The position numbers and the translations under genes are program-made. From Spiroplasma phoeniceum (GTDB lineage Bacteria > Bacillota_I > Bacilli_A > Mycoplasmatales > Mycoplasmataceae), in assembly GCA_026239495.1 (NCBI GenBank), contig CP110830.1:2046001-2110000 (forward strand): a stretch of DNA of 64,000 nt, read 5' to 3'. Below are positions 22,465 to 34,935 of the stretch, in pieces; position 1 is the first letter of the stretch; every line of letters begins with the position of its first letter. The notes under the pieces are model-generated. The model ran no database searches. It was not told the DNA's origin and was given only the letters and a program-made list of their open reading frames with translations.

Positions 22465-23666
22465 AGACTTCTTGCATAACCCATTAAAATAATTTCAAAT
22501 ATTTGTAAAAAGGGGTTAATATAAAATTATAATTTTAATTAATTATGTCTTTTATTTAAAAATTTAATATTTTGCCACAACGAAAAATTATTTTATTATT
22601 CAAATTCGTTAATTTTAAATAAATCTTTTATGATAACTATAATAATTGTAAATTATAAATTGAAGCAATTAAATTAAATCTTAAACTAAATCGTTTTCTT
22701 CGATTACGATATTTTTCTGTAATAATTTTAAATTTTTTAAGAATAGCAAAAATATTTTCAATAATAATTCTTATTTTTGAAACTAGTCTATTATGTTGTT
22801 TTTGTTCTTTATTTAAATGTTTTTTCTTAGTTTTCTTTGTGGGCATTATAACATTATTGTGAATTTTTTGTATTCCTTGATAACCACTATCAACTATTAA
22901 TTTGGTATTTTTTAAAATTGCGATTTTTGATTCTTTAAATAAAGCATAATCGTGTTTTTTACCAAGTGAAAAACTTGTTGCAATAATTTTTTTGGTTTCT
23001 TGTTCGATAATTACTTGTGTTTTAATAGTGTGTTTTTTCTTTTTACCAGAATAAGATTGTTTTTGTCTTTTTTTGGGCGTTGGATTGGGGTTTCGGTAGC
23101 ATCAATAATAATAGTTTTATCATTAAAATAATCATTTATTAGTGCTTTTTTACCAGCGATTTGTTGAAAATAAGAGTGTTTAATTAAAATATCTTCAATT
23201 CACTTGATATTGAGATAACAATTAGCTTCACTAATTCCGAAATTTTTTCCAAGATGAAAATAAGTCCGATATTCTCGTCAATACGATAAAGTCATTAGTA
23301 GCCGATTTTCTAGTGATAATTTATTAGTTTTGCCGCCTTTTTTAAATTTTTCTATTTCAGCTACTTGTAAAATATCTAACATTTTATTAAAAATATCTTG
23401 TTTTATTCCTGTTAATCTTAATCATTCTTTATCATTAATATTTTTAAATTCATCAAATTTCATAATTTAATATCCTCATAAATTATATTTTATAATAATA
23501 TTTTAATAATAAAACCAGGCGTCGCAAGAAGTCTAATAAATTCATTTTTTGTTGTGGCAAAATATTAAATTTTTAAATAAAAAACATAATTAATTAAAAT
23601 TATATTTTTATATTAGTATCTTTTTACAAATATTTGCAATTTTTTAATAGGTTATGCAAGAAGTCT
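22465..23666 (-). mobile_element. Composite IS unit: type A element plus right end of type B
   Basis: A complete type A element on the minus strand (22465-23534) is followed without a gap by the last 132 bases of a type B element (23535-23666). The same 1202-bp arrangement with the same internal junction occurs at 27283-28484. The inner type A terminus carries the same GTCGC change in both. Confidence 0.9.
22637..23463 (-). CDS. IS5-family transposase, -1 frameshift fusion
   Basis: The two-frame layout with an A7 slip site (near 23068-23074) matches the other type A copies. Both frames are open, with the catalytic motifs IIIDATETPIQRP, VDSGYQG and IIIENIF kept. Part of the central sequence (KHSYFQQIAGKK) is type B-like, a sign of gene conversion between copies. 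Confidence 0.8.
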
Positions 23667-23959
23667 ATTATACAGAAAAAAGTGGGGCAATTAATTTTTT
23701 ACTTCAAACAACAAAATTATCTAATAATGATAATGAGAAAATTAAAGAAACATATTTACAAGCATATTATACTAATGATGTTAAATTAAAAATTAGATTT
23801 TCAAAAGTATTGTTTGCTCAGTTATGATTGTTGGCTCAAATTAATTTAAGTTATGCAGGTAATAATAAAAATATTACAATAAATATTAATAATCAAAATG
23901 TTTTAGATATTAGAAATGATAGTGATAATCCTGTTAAAATTACAATAAATCCAAGATAA
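23667..23959 (+). pseudogene. Phage-type gene fragment
   Basis: The frame from the IS end gives YTEKSGAINFLLQTTKLSNN, then LKIRFSKVLFAQLWLLAQIN, and ends NDSDNPVKITINPR with TAA. The end loosely recalls the small terminase-like protein at 19121 (..NNQ..I.NL..DIR). I do not recognise it with confidence. The 5' part was lost at the composite IS. Confidence 0.35.
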
Positions 23960-23965
23960 ATAGAA

Positions 23966-23993
23966 AAAGTGCTCAATGCACTTTGTTTTTTTA
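23966..23993. terminator. Bidirectional terminator between convergent genes
   Basis: A perfect 7-bp stem, AAAGTGC/GCACTTT, has a 5-base loop and is flanked by A5 and GT7. It lies between the plus-strand gene ending at 23959 and the minus-strand lipoprotein ending at 23991. Confidence 0.75.
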
Positions 23994-25587
23994 TTCTCCA
24001 TTAATTTTTACATTACCGTTATTACCGGCAATTAATTTAGGTAAATTTTGTTCTTCACCATTTCAACGATAAACTGATTTAATATAATCATTTTTACTAC
24101 TTCAAGGAATTTTTATATTTTCTGAAGAAATATATGTTGTTAAAACTGAAAAACTAGCACCCATATAAAAGTATAATAGACTTCTTGCGATACCTGGTTT
24201 TATTATTAAAATATTATTATAAAATATAATTTATGAGGATATTAAATTATGAAATTTGATGAATTTAAAAATATTAATGATAAAGAATGATTAAGATTAA
24301 CAGGAATAAAACAAGATATTTTTAATAAAATGTTAAATATTTTACAAGTAGCTGAAATAGAAAAATTTAAAAAAGGTGGCAAAGCTAATAAATTATCACT
24401 AGAAAATCGATTATTGATGACTTTATCGTATTGACGAGAATATCGAACTTATTTTCATCTTGGAAAAAATTTCGGAATTAGTGAAGCTAATTGTTATCGC
24501 AATATCAAGTGAATTGAAGATATTTTAATTAAACACTCTTATTTTCAACAAATCGCTGGTAAAAAATCACTAATAAATGATTATTTTAATGATAAAACTA
24601 TTATTATTGATGCTACCGAAACCCCAATCCAACGCCCAAAAAAAGACAAAAACAATCTTATTCTGGTAAAAAGAAAAAACACACTATTAAAACACAAGTA
24701 ATTATCGAACAAGAAACCAAAAAAATTATTGCAACAAGTTTTTAGCTTGGGAAAAAACATGATTATGCTTTATTTAAAGAATCAAAAATCGCAATTTTAA
24801 AAAATACCAAATTAATAGTTGATAGTGGTTATCAAGGAATACAAAAAATTCACAATAATGTTATAATGCCCACAAAGAAAACTAAGAAAAAACATTTAAA
24901 TAAAGAACAAAAACAACATAATAGACTAGTTTCAAAAATAAGAATTATTATTGAAAATATTTTTGCTATTCTTAAAAAATTTAAAATTATTACAGAAAAA
25001 TATAGAAATCGTAGAAAAAGATTTAGTTTAAGATTTAATTTAATTGCTTCAATTTATAATTTACAATTATTATAGTTATCATAAAATATTTATTTAAAAT
25101 TAACAAATTTGAATAATAAAATAATTTTTCGTTGTGGCAAAATATTAAATTTTTAAATAAAAGACATAATTAATTAAAATTATAATTTTATATTAACCCC
25201 TTTTTACAAATATTTGAAATTATTTTAATGGGTTATGCAAGAAGTCTAATGATAATATAGAATTATTTAATTTATCAATTTTTTTTCTTTTCCACCCTCT
25301 AATTTTGTATTATTATTAAACTTACTTAAATATCATTTTTCATTTTTATCACCATGCCATACTACATAATAATATTTATTATCAACCGTATTAAATGGTT
25401 TTTCTTGTGGTGCTATTCATTCTAAATTGTTTTTAATAGTTTCATTTGTTGTATTTATTTGGTTTTCTTTTTTTAATTTATCTAATTCTTCTTTTGTATA
25501 TTCTTGTGGTGTATTACAAGCAATTAAACTTGTTGTACTTGTTCCAAATAAAGCGATTGTTCCCAAAAGACTTAATATCTTTTTCAT
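23991..25587 (-). pseudogene. Spiroplasma-type lipoprotein split by an IS
   Basis: The N part (25587-25248) starts MKKILSLLGTIALFGTSTTS then LIAC, a lipobox with the Cys at residue 24. It continues with VDNKYYYVVWHGDKNEKWYL before a frame change near 25290. The C part (24177-23991) reads GASFSVLTTYISSENIKIPW, then KSVYRWNGEEQNLPKL and a stop. The Tyr-Arg-Trp-Asn-Gly motif near the end resembles repeats of Spiroplasma lipoproteins as I recall them. The IS at 24178-25247 separates the halves, and the frame change makes it a pseudogene independently of the IS. Confidence 0.6.
24178..25247 (+). mobile_element. IS5-family element, type A, inactivated by a stop codon
   Basis: Both termini and TA flanks are intact. 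The transposase (24249-25075) has TAG in place of a Ser codon near 24742 (ATSF*LG), so no full product is possible. Its central region contains type B-like KHSYFQQIAGKKS. Confidence 0.95.
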
Positions 25588-25663
25588 TATTTAAATCCTC
25601 TCATATATTTTTTAATTTAATTAAAAATGGAAATATTTTTTATTTATTTCCATAAATATTTAT

Positions 25664-26368
25664 TTAATAAAATTTATATCCCTTAGTAGAAAGTTTTAAA
25701 TCAGCCCCCACAGTTGATCCTGCTGTATCTAATCAAAATTTATATATTATTCTTAGCATTAATTTATTATTTTTTATATATTTTTGTAATGCATAGTTTA
25801 TTTTACCATGATGATACGTAGCTTTATATGTTATTTTTTCATTAAATAATTCGTTATCTCAAGTGCCAAAAGCAATATCGTTTGTATTTTGAACTGGATA
25901 CCCTTGATCTCCTACCGGATATGCTATATCGTGTGAATCAGAATCATTTTCTATATTATAATCGAATTCATAAAGACGAGTTCCTGGATATTCTTCTTTC
26001 AATTTTCTAAAATCTCATTTAATTGATAAATTATTTTTATTTTTATTTTCTATATTATCGTGACGATAAAATTCTACATTAACATCGCTAATTTCAAAAA
26101 AACTAAAATCTTGTTTAAATTTACTTCAATCACTATAACCATATAAATCTGTTAAATTAAATGAATCATAAAAATATTTTTGATTATAATGATAAATAAA
26201 AGTTCCATTAATATCATTAAAATAATTTTTTTTATTATTTGTGTTTTCTATTGATCTTTTATTTCTCTTTATTGTTTCTTCTTTTTGATAAGGACTAGCA
26301 GCAATTATTGTTGGTACAGCAGTTCCACTAATAGTTAATACACTTAATAAACTAAGTAACTTTTTCAT
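25664..26368 (-). CDS. Secreted protein of unknown function
   Basis: The 234-residue protein starts MKKLLSLLSVLTISGTAVPT and continues IIAASPYQKE, a signal peptide without a lipobox Cys (likely cut after AA). It is rich in Tyr, Asn and Asp (GTFIYHYNQKYFYDSFNLTD) and ends STKGYKFY. UGA codes for Trp three times. The upstream ATG at 26410 is less likely than the one at 26368, which begins the signal peptide. A (TA)17 tract lies 56-89 bases upstream of the start and may affect its promoter. No family recognised; possibly surface-exposed or released. Confidence 0.8.
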
Positions 26369-26421
26369 ACTTGTTTTTCTACTTTTATTAATCTTGAAAC
26401 TTTTTATCAAGATTTAAATTC

Positions 26422-26459
<38 letters not shown>

Positions 26460-26692
26460 CAAAATTATGAATTATTTTAATAATTTTATCTTGTTAAATA
26501 CACATTATTACCCATTTTAAGGGCTAAATTAGCAATAAAATATATTAAGTTTAGGGGTAAATTATACACAAAATGTATTTTAATTGTAAATTATTGTTAT
26601 ATAATTAAATTACGTTTTAATCTTTTTATATTAAAAAAGAGTTTATGCTGACTTGTTAATCGTACAAGAATAAAAAAAGAGAGGTTTATAAA

Positions 26693-27154
26693 ATGGCACT
26701 TACAAAAGAACAATTAATAGAACAAGGTTTAAGTGAAGAGATTGCTGAAAATATCTTAAATCAGTTTAATAATGAAGCAAAGCAAATTAGAGAAAGTGTG
26801 CAAAAACGCGAAGATGTTATCTCAAAAGAAGATTTTATTAAATTATCTAATGAATTAGATTAATTAAAAGCATTTAAAGATGTTCCATCCACTAAAATTG
26901 AAGATATTAAAACTAATTTAAATAAAGTTAGTGGTAGTTCTTTATCTGAAAAAATGCAAACTTTAAAAGAATTAAAACCTGATTTGTTTGTTGAAGAACA
27001 ACAATCAATTTCGCCAACTAATTTTATTAAAGATATGATTGAAAAATCTACTGAAAATAAGAATGATGAAATTGAAACTATTAAAGAAAAAGGTGCATAT
27101 ACACCTGACGAAATTAAAAAGTTAACTGATTATACACTTAAAAACCTTAGATAA
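26693..27154 (+). pseudogene. Phage scaffold-like protein with one nonsense codon
   Basis: It starts MALTKEQLIEQGLSEEIAEN and is highly charged and helical, with coiled-coil character (QKREDVISKEDFIKLSNELD and EKSTENKNDEIETIKEKG). A TAA at 26861-26863 splits a frame of about 153 codons. It lies 17 bases before the major capsid gene, the usual place of scaffold proteins in tailed phages. The segment before the stop has an AGAGAGG ribosome-binding site. Confidence 0.55.
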
Positions 27155-27282
27155 TAAGGGAGTGAAATATTATGGCAACAATTAATTTGCCACAAGTACC
27201 TTTTACATTACAAGGTAATACAACAAGCCAAAAAGCCTATGTTGATATGGTTAATGCTTTATTGCGTGGACCTTTATATAAT

Positions 27283-28484
27283 AGACTTCTTGCATAACCC
27301 ATTAAAATAATTTCAAATATTTGTAAAAAGGGGTTAATATAAAATTATAATTTTAATTAATTATGTCTTTTATTTAAAAATTTAATATTTTGCCACAACG
27401 AAAAATTATTTTATTATTCAAATTCGTTAATTTTAAATAAATCTTTTATGATAACTATAATAATTGTAAATTATAAATTGAAGCAATTAAATTAAATCTT
27501 AAACTAAATCGTTTTCTTCGATTACGATATTTTTCTGTAATAATTTTAAATTTTTTAAGAATAGCAAAAATATTTTCAATAATAATTCTTATTTTTGAAA
27601 CTAGTCTATTATGTTGTTTTTGTTCTTTATTTAAATGTTTTTTCTTAGTTTTCTTTGTGGGCATTATAACATTATTGTGAATTTTTTGTATTCCTTGATA
27701 ACCACTATCAACTATTAATTTGGTATTTTTTAAAATTGCGATTTTTGATTCTTTAAATAAAGCATAATCGTGTTTTTTACCAAGTGAAAAACTTGTTGCA
27801 ATAATTTTTTTGGTTTCTTGTTCGATAATTACTTGTGTTTTAATAGTGTGTTTTTTCTTTTTACCAGAATAAGATTGTTTTTGTCTTTTTTTGGGCGTTG
27901 GATTGGGGTTTCGGTAACATCAATAATAATAGTTTTATCATTAAAATAATCATTTATTAGTGCTTTTTTATCAGCAACTTGCTGAAAATCAGGGTGTTTA
28001 ATTAAAATATCTTCAATTCACTTGATATTGCGATAACAATTAGCTTCACTAATTCCGAAATTTTTTCCAAGATGAAAATAAGTTCGATATTCTCGTCAAT
28101 ACGATAAAGTCATCAATAATCGATTTTCTAGTGATAATTTATTAGCTTTGCCACCTTTTTTAAATTTTTCTATTTCAGCTACTTGTAAAATATCTAACAT
28201 TTTATTAAAAATATCTTGTTTTATTCCTGTTAATCTTAATCATTCTTTATCATTAATATTTTTAAATTCATCAAATTTCATAATTTAATATCCTCATAAA
28301 TTATATTTTATAATAATATTTTAATAATAAAACCAGGTGTCGCAAGAAGTCTAATAAATTCATTTTTTGTTGTGGCAAAATATTAAATTTTTAAATAAAA
28401 AACATAATTAATTAAAATTATATTTTTATATTAGTATCTTTTTACAAATATTTGCAATTTTTTAATAGGTTATGCAAGAAGTCT
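27283..28484 (-). mobile_element. Composite IS unit: type A element plus right end of type B
   Basis: A type A element (27283-28352) is joined to the terminal 132 bases of a type B element (28353-28484). The internal junction is identical to that of the unit at 22465-23666. The whole unit is flanked by TA inside the capsid gene, so the outer ends acted together. Confidence 0.9.
27455..28281 (-). CDS. IS5-family transposase, -1 frameshift fusion
   Basis: Two open frames are joined at A_AAA_AAA near 27886-27892. The catalytic Asp, Asp and Glu motifs are intact. It differs from the consensus by Asp for Gly in the QQVAGKK segment (VADKK). Likely functional within a composite unit. Confidence 0.8.
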
Positions 28485-29210
28485 AATGAATATGCAAGTA
28501 TTATGCAGTATGCAACAGCAACTGCCGAACAAGTTGCTTGATTACCTAATGCAGGACAAGCATTATATAATTTAACTCATCGTGTGGTATGACAAAATGA
28601 TTATTCATTACCAAATGGTGGGACAACTCAAACTATGGGATTAACAAGAATCCCAGTTCCTATTGATAAGAGATTTAATTTAAAATTAATGAATGAGGCT
28701 TTTGACTTAGCATTAATAGAACAAAATATTAAAAATGGTGTTATTGCTGATGCTATTTCTAGTGTTGTACAGAATAAATTTGTTAATTTAGAATGTGAAT
28801 TAATTCAGGCTATTTATGATTATTGTTTAGCAGATGATCAATATGAAGTAATTCCATTTCGTAGTTATACAGCCGATAATGCTGATGATGCAAATAGAGC
28901 ATTCTTTAAATTAAATGAAACTTTGATTGAATTAACAAATCAAATTAGTAATCTATATTTTGGATTGCCAACTGATAAAATGTTTATGGTTTTAGGACGA
29001 AGAGCATATTTAGGATTAACACCTGCTTATTTAAAAGTAATCGGTTCACAAGCCCAATTAAAAGCAATGGTTAATGGTGAATTATATGAAAATACAGCAA
29101 TGGGAATTCCTGTATCTAAAAGTTTTCATTTAGAAAAAACATATACAAAAGGACAAGTTAACCGTGATAAAGGTTATAATTTTACTAATGTAAATGGTTT
29201 ATTATTAAAT

Positions 29211-30058
29211 AGACTTCTTGCGTAACCTATTAAAAAATTGTAAATATTTGTAAAAAGACATTAATAGAAAAATATAATTTTAATTAATTATGTTTTTTAT
29301 TTAAAAATTTAATATTTTGCTACAACAAAAAATGAATTTATTATTTAAATTCTTTAATTTTAAATAAATCTTCTATGCTAACTGCAAATTATAAATTGAA
29401 GCAATCAAATTAAATCTTAAACTAAATCGTTTCCTTCGATTAAGATATTTTTCTGTAATAATTTTAAATTTTTTAAGAATAGCAAAAATATTTTCAATAA
29501 TAATTCTCATTTTCGAAACTATTCTATTACGTTGTTTTTGTACTTTATTTAAAGGGTTTTCTTTGTTTTTTTGTAGGTATTAGAACATTATTGTGAATTT
29601 TTTGAATTCCTTGATAACCACTATCAACTATTAATTTGGTATTTTTTAAAATTGAGATTTTTGATTCTTTAAACAAAGCATAATCATGTTTTTTCCAAGC
29701 GAAAAACTTGTTGCAATAATTTTTTTGGTTTCTTGTTCGATAATTACTTGTGTTTTAATGGCGTGTTTTTTCTTTTTACCAGAATAATATTGTTTTTGTC
29801 TTTTTTTGGGGGTTGGATTAGGGTCTCGGCAACATCAATAATAATAGTTTTATCATTAAAACAATCATTTATTAGCGATTTTTTACCAGCGAGTTGTTGA
29901 AAATCAGAGTGTTTAATTAAAATATCTTCAATTAACTTGATATTGCGATAACAACTATATTCACTAATATCAAAACTTTTAGCAAGATGAAAATAAGTCC
30001 GATATTCTCGTCAATACGACAAAGTCATCAGTAGCCGATTTTCTAGTGATAATTTATT
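29211..30058 (-). mobile_element. IS5-family element, type B, truncated
   Basis: The left terminus is intact and cuts the capsid gene. The 5' transposase end and right terminus are missing because the next IS copy starts at 30059 and the remainder is deleted. Several point changes and indels are present. Confidence 0.9.
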
Positions 30059-31128
30059 AGACTTCTTGCATAACCCATTAAAATAATTTCAAATATTTGT
30101 AAAAAGGGGTTAATATAAAATTATAATTTTAATTAATTATGTCTTTTATTTAAAAATTTAATATTTTGCCACAACGAAAAATTATTTTATTATTCAAATT
30201 CGTTAATTTTAAATAAATCTTTTATGATAACTATAATAATTGTAAATTATAAATTGAAGCAATTAAATTAAATCTTAAACTAAATCGTTTTCTACGATTT
30301 CTATATTTTTCTGTAATAATTTTAAATTTTTTAAGAATAGCAAAAATATTTTCAATAATAATTCTCATTTTTGAAACTAGTCTATTATGTTGTTTTTGTT
30401 CTTTATTTAAATGTTTTTTCTTAGTTTTCTTTGTGGGCATTATAACATTATTGTGAATTTTTTGTATTCCTTGATAACCACTATCAACTATTAATTTGGT
30501 ATTTTTTAAAATTGCGATTTTTGATTCTTTAAATAAAGCATAATCGTGTTTTTTACCAAGTGAAAAACTTGTTGCAATAATTTTTTTGGTTTCTTGTTCG
30601 ATAATTACTTGTGTTTTAATAGTGTGTTTTTTCTTTTTACCAGAATAAGATTGTTTTTGTCTTTTTTTGGGCGTTGGATTGGGATTTCGGTAAAATCAAT
30701 AATAATAGTTTTATCATTAAAATAATCATTTATTAGCGCTTTTTTACCAGCAACTTGCTGAAAATCAGGGTGTTTAATTAAAATATCTTCAATTCACTTG
30801 ATATTGCGATAACAATTAGCTTCACTAATTCCGAAATTTTTTCCAAGATGAAAATAAGTTCGATATTATCGTCAATACGATAAAGTCATCAATAATCGAT
30901 TTTCTAGTGATAATTTATTAGCTTTGCCACCTTTTTTAAATTTTTCTATTTCAGCTACTTGTAAAATATCTAACATTTTATTAAAAATATCTTGTTTTAT
31001 TCCTGTTAATCTTAACCATTCTTTATCATTAATATTTTTAAATTCATCAAATTTCATAATTTAATATCCTCATAAATTATATTTTATAATAATATTTTAA
31101 TAATAAAACCAGGTATCGCAAGAAGTCT
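30059..31128 (-). mobile_element. IS5-family element, type A, inactivated
   Basis: This complete 1070-bp copy is inserted in the truncated type B copy. The transposase (31057-30231) has a TAA in LSYWR*Y near 30870, replacing the Glu codon found in other copies. Confidence 0.95.
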
Positions 31129-31308
31129 AATGTAAAAAACTGGTTTAATACTATCTTGTAAAGATAAAATATATGTTGTTGTAAATTAGTATATATTAAT
31201 TTTTATTATTAAGTTAACTAATTATTATAATATTATTTAAAATAAATTATAAAATAAGTTATAATATAAAAGTAATATTTAATACAATTAGAAAAAAGGT
31301 GAAAAAGA

Positions 31309-31662
31309 ATGATGTATATGTTAGCAACAAATGATAATCTATTAATTTCACAAACAATTTTAATTATTGTTTTATTGTGTTTAGCAATTGTTTTTTGCTG
31401 TTATGGCATTATTGCTGCGCGAAAAGTTGCAATTGCTGCTAAGAAATTTGATTATTTTGTTGAAGACTTAACTTATAAATCAGAAATGTTAAATTCTACT
31501 GTTGATACCGTTGTTAAAGTTTCAAATTATATTGATGTTTTTGAAGCTTTTGCAAAACGAAACGTTAAAGCATGAGTGAAAATTATTGCTCGTAATAAAG
31601 ACATTGCCTATCGAATTGTTGATAAATTAAAAGATTTTGTTAATTCTGATGAGAAGGAATAA
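31309..31662 (+). CDS. Membrane-anchored protein of unknown function (DUF948-like)
   Basis: The 117-residue protein has one N-terminal membrane segment (ISQTILIIVLLCLAIVFCCY, about residues 13-34). A cytoplasmic helical part follows (KKFDYFVEDLTYKSEMLNST). AAAGGTG precedes the start. It lies 2 bases before the YtxH-like gene, so the two form an operon, a pairing also seen in other Firmicutes relatives. A TATAAT at about 31257-31262 may be its promoter. Confidence 0.65.
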
Positions 31663-31664
31663 TT

Positions 31665-32171
31665 ATGGCATTTAAATTTGTTAAAACATTGGCGGTGATG
31701 GTGGTAGGAATGTTAATTGCTCCGAAAAAAGGTTCAGAATTACGACAGGATTTCATTAATTTAGTTAAAAAATATAATATACAACTTAAAAAAATGGTTA
31801 ATAAAATTGAGATTGTATGAGAAAAATCGCAAGGAATAGAATCAGATGAAGTTGCAGCTGTTATTGAATTGCAAATTAAAAATGTCAAAGGTGCAGTTGA
31901 AATTTTAGATTCTGCTTCAACAAAAGAAATGGCTTATAAGACATTAAAGAAAATTGATAATGGTTCAGTTAAATTAATTAAAGCAGCAGCAAAATCACCT
32001 AATGTGCGCGCAGTGGCAAAAGATTTAGCAAAAATAACAGTTTCGGCAATTGACGCTGGAATTAAGGTAACTGAAGATTTGAAAAAAACATCAGCATCAA
32101 TTTCTGAAAAAATTATTGAAGAAGGAAAGTCTTCCCCAATTAAAAAAGATTCAAAAGTAGATAAAAAATAA
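31665..32171 (+). CDS. YtxH-like protein
   Basis: The 168-residue protein has a short hydrophobic N terminus, then VVGMLIAPKKGSELRQDF, matching the YtxH motif (G.L.APK.G.E.R). A long helical, alanine- and lysine-rich region follows and ends SPIKKDSKVDKK. UGA is Trp in EIVWEK. Family members are small envelope-associated proteins of unclear role, often stress-linked. It is the last gene of its operon, followed by a stem-loop terminator at 32171. Confidence 0.6.
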
Positions 32172-32194
32172 CTCTAATAATTTAGAGTTTTTTA
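32171..32194 (+). terminator. Intrinsic terminator after the YtxH-like gene
   Basis: ACTCTAA pairs with TTTAGAGT (one base offset) and is followed by a T6 tract. Confidence 0.75.
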
Positions 32195-32211
32195 AAAAGC
32201 AAAGGAAATAA

Positions 32212-33477
32212 ATGATGGTAAAAAATATTTTAGAAGAATTAAGATGAAGAGGACTATTAAAACAAGTAACTAATGAAGCAAAATTATTAAAAGCGCAAGA
32301 ATTAAAAAAAGGAGTTTATTGTGGTTTTGATCCAACCGGCGATTCATTACATGTTGGGCATTTAATTCAAATTATGTTATTAAAACGTTTTCAAATGTTT
32401 GGATTTCAACCAATTGCTATTATTGGTGGTGGGACAGGAATGATTGGTGATCCTAGTGGAAAAAAAACAGAACGGGTATTTCTAGATGATAAAACAATTA
32501 AACATAATGTGGAATCCATTAGTAATCAAATGCAACAATTAATTGGAACAAAAGTTAAAATGGTTAATAATGCTGAATGATTGCAAAAAATGACCTTGAT
32601 TGATTTTTTGCGAAATGTTGGTAAAGATTTTAATATTAGTTATTTATTAGCAAAAGAAAATATTGCAACTAGAATTGAAGTTGGTTTATCATATACTGAA
32701 TTTGCTTACACATTATTGCAGGCTTATGACTTTTATCAATTATATATTAATTATGATTGTGCTGTTCAAACTGGTGGTAGTGATCAATGAGGAAATATTA
32801 CTTCGGGTACAGATTATATTTATAAAAAAATTGGAGAAGATAATTTAGCTTGTGGTTTGACAATGAATTTATTAACAAAGGCTGATGGTTCCAAATTTGG
32901 AAAAACAGAATCAGAGGCATTTTGATTAGATTCAAAAAAAAAATCACCTTATGAATTTTATCAATTCTTTTATAACCAAGATGACCAAGAAGCAGGGAAA
33001 TTATTACGTTATTTAACAATGTTATCTGAAAAAGAAATTATTGCTCTTGAAGCAGCTCACCAAAATGAACCAGCACAACGCATTGCACAAAAAAAATTAG
33101 CAGAAGAAGTAACTTTATTTGTTCATCAAGCAGCAGGATTAAAAACAGCACAAATTGTTAGCGAAGCTTTATTTAAAGGCAAATTACATGAATTATCAGA
33201 GCAACAGTTAGACCAACTTGATAACAATTTACCTAATTTTCATTTAAAAAATCTTAATTTGCCACTGCTTGATTTATTAGTGCAAGCACAAATTGTTTCT
33301 TCTAAACGTGAAGGTCGTGAGTTTTTAGAACAAGGTGCAATTAATATTAATGGGCAAATTGTTAAAGAAGAAACTTGACTTGTAGCAAAAGATAAGTTTT
33401 TATTTGATAAATATTTAATTATTCGTCGTGGAAAACGAAAATATCATTTAATTTATCTTACAACTAACAAAAAATAA
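32212..33477 (+). CDS. tyrS: Tyrosyl-tRNA synthetase
   Basis: The 421-residue class I synthetase joins Tyr to tRNA-Tyr in the cytoplasm. The HIGH motif appears as PTGDSLHVGHLIQIM (about residues 40-54), the GGGTGMIGDPSGK tyrosine-pocket region follows, and the KMSKS equivalent is KFGKTE (about residue 229). The tyrosine-recognition segment ILLAKENIAT.. and YDFYQLY is present. A C-terminal S4-like RNA-binding domain holds REFLEQGAININGQIVKEE. UGA is Trp at several positions. Two adjacent ATG codons (32212 and 32215) follow AAAGGAAAT; the first is used here. It is intact and standard in length for the family. Confidence 0.97.
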
Positions 33478-33483
33478 AAAAAG

Positions 33484-34846
33484 AACATTTTTAGACTGTT
33501 ACAATGTTTCTTTTAACTGAGAATATGAAATAAAAAACCTTTCTAGGTTATTATTAAATATATAAAGTTAGGAGAAACATTTTTTATATGGCAAAGGGTA
33601 AAACTAAAGGGTAAAAAGACCATGATATTGAATTTAAAACTAAAATTATTAACGAATATTACGAATATAATAAATCAATATCTTTAATATCTAAAGAATA
33701 TGAAATAAGTACTGCAACTATTTCTAGGTGAATTAATGTTTTCAATAAAGATAAAAAATTTGATAAACAAACATATATTAAAAAAATGCCAATTTTTAAT
33801 AATCCGCATGATGAAACTATATATTTATTAGCAAAAGAAAATGAACAAATAAAAGCAGAAAATAATATTTTAAAAAAGCCTGAATCTCTTCCAAAAACAA
33901 AAACAAAGATTAATATTAGAAAAAAATTGATTTTATTAAAAACGAATTAAATAACAACTCAATCTTACCATTAAAATGATTTTTAAAAATATTATGCATT
34001 TCATATGATACATGAAATAAATATAAAAATATTCATGAAAAATATGAATTAAAAATTGATTACAATATATTAGAAATAATTAAAATAATTTAAAAAAACA
34101 ATAAAAATAAAGGTCATCGACAAATAAAACTTGATTTGGAAGAACAAAAAATAAAAATATCAGCAAGCAATGTATATCGTTATATGAAGATATTACAAAT
34201 ATGTTCTGAAGTTAGAATTAAACATAAAAAACGAATTAAAAATTTTAATAATATGTTATATGAGCATAAAAAATATCCCTATTTACTTAAACGTAATTTT
34301 CATTCTAATCAAATGAATCAAAAATGATCAATTGATATTACAATAATTAAAATATATTCAGAATCATTATATTTATTTGCTATTAAATACTTATTTAGTA
34401 ATGCAATTGTTGGATGCTCACTAACAGTGTGGCTAACACAGTAAACTGAGTAATTAATTGTTTAAAACAAAGCTTAATTAATCTAAAAATTAAACCTGGT
34501 CAATTAATAATTAATTCTGATCAAGGAATTCATTTTACTCCACATGCATATTTTGATTTATTAAGAGATTGTGAAGTAACTATAACTATGTCTCGACGTG
34601 GAAATTGTTTAAATAATTCACCTATTGAAAATTGGTTTTCAATTTTAAAAACAGAAAATAAAAATATAATAAAATACAAAAATTTTAATGAGCTAAAAAA
34701 TATGATAGATAATTATATTGTTGAGTATAATAATTATAGCAGGGTTTTAAAATTAAAAATGCCCGCAATTCAATTTGAATTAAAAAGCATTTTAAATTAA
34801 AAAAATAATTCTCAGTTATTTGAAACTGTGCAACATTTTTATACTG
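33484..34846 (+). mobile_element. IS3-family (IS150-like) element with 15-bp flanking repeats
   Basis: The element proper spans 33499-34831 (1333 bp). It begins TTACAATGTTTCTTTTAACT and ends AGTTATTTGAAACTGTGC, which are imperfect inverted termini. Direct repeats of 15 bp flank it: AACATTTTTAGACTG and AACATTTTTATACTG, with one mismatch. It lies just after tyrS. Confidence 0.85.
33588..34800 (+). pseudogene. IS3-family transposase OrfA/OrfB, degenerate
   Basis: OrfA carries a helix-turn-helix (SLISKEYEISTATISRWINV) and a leucine-zipper-like segment, but has TAA at codon 9. OrfB has the integrase motifs: an Asp in WSIDITIIKIYSES, an Asp in IINSDQGIHFTPHAYF and a Glu in NNSPIENWFSILKTE. It is broken by TAA near 34092 and a frame change near 34430. 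Normally OrfA and OrfB are joined by frameshifting. Confidence 0.8.
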
Positions 34847-34935
34847 CAAACCAAAAAGTAATTAAAATTAAAAAAGAACTTTACTAAACTTTTAGAGGCG
34901 GCGCAGTCTAAAAATGGGCCCTTTAATAAGGCTGA

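Larger units (their letters stand above)
27172..29210 (+). pseudogene. Phage major capsid protein, split and truncated by IS copies
   Basis: The N part starts MATINLPQVPFTLQGNTTSQ. After the composite IS (27283-28484) the frame resumes EYASIMQYATATAEQVAWLP. It continues through TRIPVPIDKRFNLKLMNEAF and DKMFMVLGRRAYLGLTPAYL to NFTNVNGLLLN, where another IS cuts it. Rejoining across one TA keeps the frame. The order after a scaffold-like gene, and the look of a protein with an N-terminal arm and internal-dimer motifs, fit an HK97-fold capsid protein. The family call is inferred. GGGAGTG precedes the ATG. Confidence 0.6.
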